This document shows positions 44,608-50,150 of a stretch of DNA of 50,150 bases, piece after piece. The DNA lies in the NCBI GenBank assembly GCA_013203475.1, contig JABMNV010000043.1, positions 1 to 50,150 of the forward strand, given 5' to 3'. Under the pieces are notes generated by a model. It had not been told where the DNA came from. It saw only the letters and a list, made by a program, of their open reading frames with translations, and did not search any database. Both the position numbers and the translations under genes were made by a program. Position 1 is the first letter of the stretch. Each line of letters begins with the position of its first letter. Source of the stretch: Acidobacteriota bacterium (GTDB lineage: Bacteria > Acidobacteriota > Vicinamibacteria > Vicinamibacterales > SCN-69-37).

Positions 44608-46245
44608 ATGCGCGCTCTAAAGAATTCCGCTTCTGTTCGGATCATCGCCGCGGGACTCCTGCTGCTGACCGCGACCGTGCCGTTTTCGGCCCAGTCGTCG
44701 CCGACGCGGGACCTGCGAAACGGCTGGGAAGTCCACCGCGAGTTGGTGGTCGCCCCCGAGGCGCGGGCCGATGCTCCGAAGTACTTCCCGAGTTTCTTCG
44801 ACTACCACGACCTCGTCATGTTTCACCCGACGGTCGGGTACTACTCAAGCGGCCGGGTCGACTTTGTTGACCACTTCCGCACCTATCCTGTCGTGCTGGC
44901 GCCCCTGTTTGGCCACATGGTCGCCGAGCAAGTGTTCACCATGTGGAACGGTATGCGCAGCGCAGGCACACTCGGTGAGCGCGACCGGTTCACGATCGCC
45001 GAGTTCGGCCCGGGGGACGGAGCGCTGGCCGAAGCGATTCTGGCGTATGTGGTGGGCAAAGCGGAGGAGGATGCGGACTGGCGGAGATTCGCCGGCCAGG
45101 TGCTCTACGTCTGCTACGACCGGTCCCCTGCGCTCAACAAGATACAAAAGGAGCGCAATGTCCGCTTCGGTGCCCGCTTCGACGCGCGTGTGGCCGACGC
45201 CACCGACATGACGGCCACGATCGCCAGAGACAGCCTGAATGGCGTCATTCTTTCCAACGAACTGCCGGACGTGTTCAGCGTCCACAAGGTCATCCTCTCG
45301 GCCGACGGAACAGCGGAAGTGGCCTTTGTGGTGCCGATCATTCCCGCCGGGACGTGGGCGACCGTGCAGCCGCTGCTGCCGGCGACCCTCGTGCGAGCCA
45401 TCGACGAAGACGACCGTGCCGTCGAAGACCGGTTGTTCAACGGGCGGCGAGAGTCGGCGGTCTACCTGACACGCGCATCATTTGTGACGCTGCTCGAGCA
45501 ACTGCAGTCGAGCCGCGACTACGAATCCATCGCCAACGCCGTTGAGTTTCGGGAGCTCTACGCCCCGGTGTCGACCGTCCCCATCGCCGCGGAGCATGTG
45601 CGCCGCTACGCCGAGATGTATGCCAACGTCCTGGCCAGGGACCCCAACGGGCTTGTCACCTACGTCAATCCTGGCGCGGAACGTTTTATTCAAGACTCGG
45701 CGCACGTCCTGCGCGCCGGGTACGTCTTGACGCTCGACTACGGGGGCAACTGGGAGGAGATGCTGGCCCAACAGACCTACCCGCGCCTTCGGACCTATGG
45801 ACCCGCGCAACGAGACGAGGCGAATCTGGCTCCGAACAAGATCGACACGTCGGCGCCGTATGTCGGCCCAACACTTAACGACCTCACGACGGACGTCAAC
45901 TTCAGTCTGCTGGCCGCCCAGGGGGCGTCGGTCGGATTGCGGCCGGTGTATTACGGCGCCCAGCGCGCGCTGCAGGCCGGCACCCGCGTGTCGCTGAACC
46001 GCGTCCCCGCCGAACGCGTGCGCGAAGGCAACGCCGACGAATTCCGGAGCTGGGTGGAGAGTTTTTCGGGACCGAGTGTGTACAAGATGCTGCTGCAGCA
46101 GAAGAGCGGAACAGATCCGAAGTACACCTTTCCGGGCCAGTCCCCCGAATCGCTTGACCTCGGCACGGCTGCCTTGACCACCGAGGAACGACGTCGCGCG
46201 GAGCAGATTGCCCAACGCCTGAAGGGGCTGGGCGGCCTGCGCTGA
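44608..46245 (+). CDS. MidA/NDUFAF7-like SAM-dependent methyltransferase with signal peptide
   Basis: The 545-residue protein has an N-terminal signal-like segment (VRIIAAGLLLLTATVPF, cleavage near FSAQS). A MidA-type methyltransferase follows: YYSSGRVDFVDHF, the SAM-binding EFGPGDGALAEAIL (132-145), VILSNELPDVFSVHKV, and the late LTLDYGGNW. These match the order of motifs in the MidA/NDUFAF7 group, whose mitochondrial member methylates an arginine of complex I. The oddity is the export signal: SAM is cytoplasmic, so either the segment is an anchor or the fold has a new role. There is no ribosome site; a TAAGCT lies 7 nt upstream. Confidence 0.7.
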   Translation: MRALKNSASVRIIAAGLLLLTATVPFSAQSSPTRDLRNGWEVHRELVVAPEARADAPKYFPSFFDYHDLVMFHPTVGYYSSGRVDFVDHFRTYPVVLAPLFGHMVAEQVFTMWNGMRSAGTLGERDRFTIAEFGPGDGALAEAILAYVVGKAEEDADWRRFAGQVLYVCYDRSPALNKIQKERNVRFGARFDARVADATDMTATIARDSLNGVILSNELPDVFSVHKVILSADGTAEVAFVVPIIPAGTWATVQPLLPATLVRAIDEDDRAVEDRLFNGRRESAVYLTRASFVTLLEQLQSSRDYESIANAVEFRELYAPVSTVPIAAEHVRRYAEMYANVLARDPNGLVTYVNPGAERFIQDSAHVLRAGYVLTLDYGGNWEEMLAQQTYPRLRTYGPAQRDEANLAPNKIDTSAPYVGPTLNDLTTDVNFSLLAAQGASVGLRPVYYGAQRALQAGTRVSLNRVPAERVREGNADEFRSWVESFSGPSVYKMLLQQKSGTDPKYTFPGQSPESLDLGTAALTTEERRRAEQIAQRLKGLGGLR

Positions 46246-46292
46246 GCTAGCTAGTGTCCTGCCGGACGCTCACTGGGTGCGGCACTCCCGCG

Positions 46293-46667
46293 TCAGCCGA
46301 CGATGACTTTGCGGACGCCGCGCTCGATGAGGACCTGAGCCAATCGCTTGCGGTGATCGCCCTGCAGCATCAGGCTGTTGCCTTCGACGCTGCCGCCGCA
46401 GCCGAGCGTGGCCTTCAGCGCTTTGAGCCAAATCTCCAGATCAGCAGGGGAGAGTCCGAGCTGTTCCACAACGGTGGCTTCTTTGCCGCCACGTCCAGCG
46501 CGTTCCATCCGCACGACGGCGCGGGGAACGGGGCCGGGCTTTGGGGGCCGACGGGAGTCTGGGGTCCCGGGATCCAGAGGTTCTGGGGTTCGCGGTGGCT
46601 CCGCAGCCTCCCTGGACTCCGGCAATCCAAGCTGTCCTCTCAGTCCCGCGAACGGGTTATTTTTCAT
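46293..46667 (-). CDS. SUI1/eIF1-like translation initiation factor (YciH-like)
   Basis: The 124-residue protein ends with a SUI1 domain (about 50-124). VRMERAGRGGKEATVVEQLG carries the conserved basic loop, WLKALKATLGCGGSV follows, and LQGDHRKRLAQVLIERGVRK leads to the terminal VIVG. The first 50 residues are proline-rich and low complexity. Members bind near the 30S P site and influence start-codon choice. The ATG at 46665-46667 is used; an in-frame start at 46691 would lie within the heptamer repeat. It is 59 bp downstream of glnA on the same strand. An initiation-fidelity factor is of interest beside putative leaderless genes. Confidence 0.87.
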   Translation of the reverse strand: MKNNPFAGLRGQLGLPESREAAEPPRTPEPLDPGTPDSRRPPKPGPVPRAVVRMERAGRGGKEATVVEQLGLSPADLEIWLKALKATLGCGGSVEGNSLMLQGDHRKRLAQVLIERGVRKVIVG

Positions 46668-46670
46668 ACG

Positions 46671-46698
46671 CCAGCACCCAGCACCCAGCACCCAGCAC
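46671..46698 (+). repeat. Tandem heptamer repeat (CCAGCAC x4)
   Basis: Four perfect head-to-tail CCAGCAC units are followed by one degenerate copy (TAAGCAC, 46699-46705). On the minus strand the array (GTGCTGG units) occupies the short gap between the glnA stop and the SUI1 start. Copy-number variation here could alter SUI1 translation; that is speculation. Confidence 0.8.
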
Positions 46699-46726
46699 TA
46701 AGCACTCAAGCCCCCAGCCCCAGTTC

Positions 46727-48166
46727 CTAGAACTGCCCCCACAAATACTGGTTCGTCACCTCGTGGTGGAACATGACCTCCGCAGCCTTGATGCGAGAGC
46801 CCAACGCCCGCGGGCAGCGGTCCGCCGAGGCGGCCTTGACGTCCACATAGCGTTGGTGCACGTCCGAGCCGAGCACTTCCGTCATGAACTTGCTGCTCTT
46901 GAACAGGCGGATGGCGTCGTACACGTTGTCGGGCAGGAACTTCGTGCGTGTGCGACGCGTCTCCGCGTCTTCGTCACCGACCGGGCCTTCCAGGCCGGTG
47001 CGCAGCAGGATGTAGAGCGCGAGGTAGGGGTTGGCGTCTGGCGCGATCGAACGCACTTCGATACGCGCCGACTTTTCGTTGCCGATCGGGATGCGCACCA
47101 TCGCGCCGCGGTTGACCGCCGAGGCCTTGATCTGGTTCGGCGCCTCGTAGTGCGGGTCCAGCCGACGATAGGCGTTCACGCTCGGATTCAAGGTCAGACA
47201 AATTTCCTGTCCGCTGGCCAAAATACGCTCGATGAAGTTCCACGCCGACTTGGAAACCTGGTCCTGCCCTTTGGCGTCCCAGAACAGGTTCTTGGCACCC
47301 TTGGAGATCGAAATGTTCGTGTGCATGCCGTTGCCGTTGACGCCGGTGACCGGCTTGGGCAGGAAACTGGCCGTCAGGTCGAGGCGTGCGGCGACCTGGC
47401 GACAGACCAGCTTGTAGAGCAGCACTTGGTCGGCAGCGATGTTGGCCTCGGTGTACGAGTAGTTCATCTCAAACTGCGACGGGGCGACTTCAGGGTGGTC
47501 CTTTTCGTTCGAGAACCCGAGCGCGCGCTGCACTTCCGCAGCGGTGTCAATGAAGGTGCGCAGGGTGTCTCCGGGAAGCGAGTGGTAGTACCCGCCGGTG
47601 CTGATGAACTCAAACCCCCCAGTCTCGTGGTACCGGCGCTCCGCGTTCTGGCCCTTGAACAGGAAGCCCTCAATCTCGTTCGCCGCATTAATGACCGTGC
47701 CGTTCTTCTTGAACAACTGCTCCGTGTAGGCCTTCAGGCGCGAACGCAGATCCGCCACGTAGGGCGAGCCGTCTTTCTCAAGGACGTCGGCAAACACCAA
47801 CACCTTGCCCGGACCGAACACGTCAGCTGGCAGCCAGTAGAACGCCGGCCAGTCAATGGCCAACCGCAGGTCTGATTCGGCCTGCTGCGAAAAGCCCCGA
47901 ATCGACGATCCGTCAAACGTAAGGTTGTCGGCAGACTTGAGCAGGAACTTCTTGTCGTAGTCGAGCATGTGCAACCGACCTTCGAGGTCGGCGAAACACA
48001 CGGTCACCGCCTTGATGCGCTTCTCATCGTTGAGATACTTCATGTGCTTCTCGCGCATCTTGCCGGGCGAGACACGTTTGAGCCGGGCCTCCTTGGTGGC
48101 CAGGTTCATCTCTTCAAGCTTGTCGTACGGAATCTCAAGGAAGTCGCGGAGGGGGGCAGTCGGCAT
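46727..48166 (-). CDS. glnA: Glutamine synthetase (type I)
   Basis: The 479-residue enzyme makes glutamine from glutamate, ammonia and ATP. Recognisable regions are LTFDGSSIRGF, AANEIEGFLF (active-site glutamates), EKDHPEVAPSQFEMNYSYTE, GVNGNGMHTNISISKGAKNL, LNPSVNAYRRLDPHYEAPN and NRGAMVRIP. The typical adenylylation-site context of enteric enzymes (NLYDLP) is not seen, and the protein ends VTNQYLWGQF, so control by adenylylation is unlikely. AGGAG lies 7 nt before the ATG. Upstream is an AT-rich promoter region with a good -35/-10 pair. The SUI1 gene follows on the same strand and may be co-transcribed. Confidence 0.93.
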   Translation of the reverse strand: MPTAPLRDFLEIPYDKLEEMNLATKEARLKRVSPGKMREKHMKYLNDEKRIKAVTVCFADLEGRLHMLDYDKKFLLKSADNLTFDGSSIRGFSQQAESDLRLAIDWPAFYWLPADVFGPGKVLVFADVLEKDGSPYVADLRSRLKAYTEQLFKKNGTVINAANEIEGFLFKGQNAERRYHETGGFEFISTGGYYHSLPGDTLRTFIDTAAEVQRALGFSNEKDHPEVAPSQFEMNYSYTEANIAADQVLLYKLVCRQVAARLDLTASFLPKPVTGVNGNGMHTNISISKGAKNLFWDAKGQDQVSKSAWNFIERILASGQEICLTLNPSVNAYRRLDPHYEAPNQIKASAVNRGAMVRIPIGNEKSARIEVRSIAPDANPYLALYILLRTGLEGPVGDEDAETRRTRTKFLPDNVYDAIRLFKSSKFMTEVLGSDVHQRYVDVKAASADRCPRALGSRIKAAEVMFHHEVTNQYLWGQF

Positions 48167-48178
48167 GGAATGGCTCCT

Positions 48179-48271
48179 GGATATAAAGAAGAATATTTAT
48201 AGCAGAAAAATGAGTCCAACTAGCTCTATTTTCACTGAGATAATATTTGTGATGCTCTAATTAACAAAAGG
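48179..48271. promoter_or_regulatory. AT-rich divergent control region between glnA and the ArsR-methyltransferase gene
   Basis: A hand count gives about 29% G+C over these 93 bp (27 of 93), against clearly GC-rich surroundings. On the minus strand TTGTTA (48262-48267) and TATTAT (48240-48245) are 16 bp apart, matching the sigma-70 consensus at 4/6 and 5/6 bases. That would start glnA transcription about 70 nt before its ATG. No matching plus-strand promoter stands out. Further regulator sites are possible in the remaining AT-rich DNA. Confidence 0.6.
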
Positions 48272-48354
48272 CTGGCCTCCAGTTGCCCGTGTTGCCCATC
48301 GCCTTGACAGGCGAAGGCGCACCATCTATCCTTGAATCCGGATTGACGGATGTA

Positions 48355-49308
48355 ATGACAGCGACCCTTCCACTCCTTGACTCGTTGTCGGCACTGGCCG
48401 ACGTCACCCGCTGCCGCATGCTGGCCGTGGTGGAAGATCACGAGCTGACCGTCTCTGAGCTGTGTGCCGTGTTGCAGCTGCCACAGTCGACCGTGAGTCG
48501 TCAGCTGAAGATCCTGTCGGATGGGGGATGGCTCGCCTCCCGCCGGGACGGCACCAGCCGCTACTACGCACTGGCACTCGACGATGATTCGCGGGCTCAG
48601 GTCTGGCGGTTGACCCGCGCTCAGGTCACCGATCGGCCCAACGCCGCCCAGGATGTTCGGCGTCGTGAGCGAGTGCTCAAGATGCGGGCAGCTACGTCGC
48701 AGCAATTCTTCGCCTCGACGGCGGGCGGCTGGGATTCGGTGCGCGAAGAGCTGTTCGGCCGTGAGTTCCTGTCGGCCTCGCTGCTGAGCCTGCTTGACGA
48801 CACCTGGGTGGTCGGCGATCTGGGGTGCGGAACGGGCCTGGCGACCGCCGCGCTGGCACCCCACGTGGGGACGGTGATCGGCGTGGATGTGTCAGACGAG
48901 ATGCTCGGCGCCGCGCGCGAGCGGCTGGCGGCCATCGACAACATCGAATGGCGCGCCGGGGCGCTTGAGGCCCTTCCGATTGCGCCCGACACGCTCGACG
49001 CCGCCGTGATGTTGTTGGTGCTCCATCACGTCCCGTCTCCGGGCGTGGCACTGGCGGAGGCCTATCGGGCGCTCCGCCCCAACGGTCGCCTGCTCATCGT
49101 CGACATGACTCCCCATCATCGCGAGGAATACCGGCGGCAGATGGGTCACGTGTGGCTGGGATTTGGCGATGACCAGATTCGGCGGTTTCTGGCCCAGGCC
49201 GGTTTTGAGGCGGTGCGCATTTCGCACGTACCCGAGGATCCTGATGCCCGGGGGCCTGGATTGTTTGTAGCGACGGGAAAGAAGAGCACGCGAGGCATGA
49301 AGGCATGA
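48355..49308 (+). CDS. ArsR-family regulator fused to a SAM-dependent methyltransferase (SahR-like)
   Basis: The 317-residue protein pairs an N-terminal winged helix (about 1-75: LSALADVTRCRMLAVVE, LTVSELCAVLQLPQSTVSRQ with recognition helix, SRRDGTSRYYALA wing) with a class I methyltransferase (about 115-310). The SAM motif is VVGDLGCGTGLATAAL at 153-168 and the late motif is MLLVLHHVPSPGVALAEAYR. This fusion next to ahcY matches SahR, which senses S-adenosylhomocysteine and controls the methionine cycle. The match is from memory of the family, and the operator was not found. The ATG at 48355 is preferred; a TTG at 48283 is in frame. Confidence 0.85.
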   Translation: MTATLPLLDSLSALADVTRCRMLAVVEDHELTVSELCAVLQLPQSTVSRQLKILSDGGWLASRRDGTSRYYALALDDDSRAQVWRLTRAQVTDRPNAAQDVRRRERVLKMRAATSQQFFASTAGGWDSVREELFGREFLSASLLSLLDDTWVVGDLGCGTGLATAALAPHVGTVIGVDVSDEMLGAARERLAAIDNIEWRAGALEALPIAPDTLDAAVMLLVLHHVPSPGVALAEAYRALRPNGRLLIVDMTPHHREEYRRQMGHVWLGFGDDQIRRFLAQAGFEAVRISHVPEDPDARGPGLFVATGKKSTRGMKA

Positions 49309-49336
49309 AGAAAGGGCTTGGAGAACTATTTCTTCA
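49306..49336 (+). other. Inverted repeat at the ArsR-methyltransferase stop codon
   Basis: TGAAGAAA (49306-49313) and TTTCTTCA (49329-49336) form 8-bp arms around a 15-nt loop, beginning at the stop codon. It could be a weak terminator/attenuator or an operator in the 110-bp gap before ahcY. No run of T follows, so strong intrinsic termination is unlikely. Confidence 0.35.
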
Positions 49337-49418
49337 CGCCTCCACGGCTCGTGTGCCGGGAAAAAGGCAGAACGAGACACAAGTGCGACTGAACTTTGAT
49401 TGACTAAGGAGAGAGTGA

Positions 49419-50150
49419 ATGACGACCGCGACAATGACTGCACATCCGTTTGACCTGGCCACGGCGGCCGGAAAACTTCCGTACAAGGTGGCTGATCTTG
49501 GCCTGGCCGAGTGGGGGCGCAAGGAAATTCGGCTGGCTGAGCACGAGATGCCGGGCCTGATGGCGATCCGCGCTGAGTACAAGGGCCAGTTCCCTCTCAA
49601 GGGCGCGAAGATCATCGGCTCGCTGCACATGACGATTCAGACCGCGGTGTTGATGGAGACGTTGACCGTACTGGGCGCCGATGTGCGCTGGGTCTCGTGC
49701 AACATCTTCTCGACACAAGACCACGCGGCGGCCGGTGTGGCCGTGGGCCTCGACGGCACGGTGGACAACCCGCGGGGGATTCCCGTCTACGCCTGGAAGG
49801 GCGAAACGCTGGACGAATACTGGTGGTGCACGGACCAGGCCCTGATGTGGCCGGATGGGTCGGGCCCGAACATGATCCTCGACGACGGCGGCGACGTGAC
49901 GATGCTGGTGCACAAGGGGCTTGAGTACGAGAAGGCCGGCGCCGTGCCGGCGTTCAACGCGGACGCGGAACCCGAAGAGTGGGGCGTCATCCTCGAGTTG
50001 CTGCGCACGCAGCTCACGGCGAACCCCGGCCGTTTCACGAAGATGGCCGCTGACATCAAGGGCGTCACCGAAGAGACGACCACAGGCGTGCATCGCCTCT
50101 ACGAAATGATGAACGCGGGCACCCTGCTCTTTCCTGCGATCAACGTCAAC
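49419..50150 (+). CDS. ahcY: Adenosylhomocysteinase, 5' part (runs off the window)
   Basis: The 244 visible residues match the first half of S-adenosylhomocysteine hydrolase, which splits SAH into homocysteine and adenosine to keep methyltransferases active. Landmarks are [37 protein letters not shown] and [14 protein letters not shown], followed by [16 protein letters not shown] (substrate-binding Asp). The NAD-binding domain lies beyond 50150. The start is decided by AAGGAG (49406-49411) 7 nt upstream of the ATG. It follows the SahR-like regulator by 110 bp. No SAH riboswitch was recognised there. Confidence 0.96.
   Translation, partial: MTTATMTAHPFDLATAAGKLPYKVADLGLAEWGRKEIRLAEHEMPGLMAIRAEYKGQFPLKGAKIIGSLHMTIQTAVLMETLTVLGADVRWVSCNIFSTQDHAAAGVAVGLDGTVDNPRGIPVYAWKGETLDEYWWCTDQALMWPDGSGPNMILDDGGDVTMLVHKGLEYEKAGAVPAFNADAEPEEWGVILELLRTQLTANPGRFTKMAADIKGVTEETTTGVHRLYEMMNAGTLLFPAINVN

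Noticed and set aside
49309-49418. SAH riboswitch before ahcY
   Set aside because: Neither the conserved core nor the pseudoknot pairing could be recognised; only a short inverted repeat at the preceding stop codon.

Overview
The window is GC-rich bacterial chromosomal DNA, most likely from the Acidobacteriota and probably Vicinamibacteria-like. This is inferred from gene content: ADOP/MacB-type single-polypeptide permeases, very large Oar-like TonB receptors with an N-terminal carboxypeptidase-regulatory domain, sortilin/BNR repeat exoproteins, S9 peptidases with Arg-Gly-rich inserts, and an ArsR-methyltransferase beside ahcY. No rRNA, tRNA, transposase or integrase was recognised.

Layout. 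(1) 1-7911: the leader-proximal end of a type I-C CRISPR array (it continues beyond the left edge) with a complete minus-strand operon cas3-cas5-cas8c-cas7-cas4-cas1-cas2. cas8c carries an in-frame internal GTG start behind a perfect AAGGAG, which fits the separately translated small subunit Cas11c. (2) 8221-12483: a TonB receptor, a beta-propeller gene broken by two tandem stop codons, and a VapBC-like toxin-antitoxin pair whose start codon overlaps a perfect 16-bp palindrome. (3) 12499-17446: a secreted sortilin/BNR protein, a phosphohexomutase and a C-terminal scrap of an alpha-2-macroglobulin gene. (4) 17496-30042: a carbohydrate or sugar-acid locus. An IlvD/Edd dehydratase and an amidohydrolase run leftward; a TRAP transporter (P, Q, M), a Gfo/Idh/MocA oxidoreductase, a Tat-exported GH31 glycosidase, a ruined GH29 fucosidase and a large secreted DUF5695-like protein run rightward. 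(5) 30052-43134: an aldo/keto reductase, a secreted HExxH protein, a 1284-residue Oar-like receptor, an ADOP permease, a deleted beta-barrel gene, an N-acyl-D-amino-acid deacylase-like amidohydrolase and a DPP-IV-like S9 peptidase. (6) 43136-50150: a broken YidB gene fused tail-to-tail with a truncated gnd, an exported MidA-like methyltransferase, a SUI1 factor, glnA, an ArsR-methyltransferase and the start of ahcY.

Functionally the window combines adaptive immunity, outer-membrane import, degradation of secreted polymers (glycans, peptides, N-acyl-D-amino acids) and housekeeping nitrogen and methyl-cycle genes. Two general patterns stand out. At least six genes are visibly broken, several by large internal deletions rather than single-base changes. 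Several intact genes have a TAnnnT hexamer 6-9 nt before the start codon and no Shine-Dalgarno sequence, which suggests leaderless transcription.
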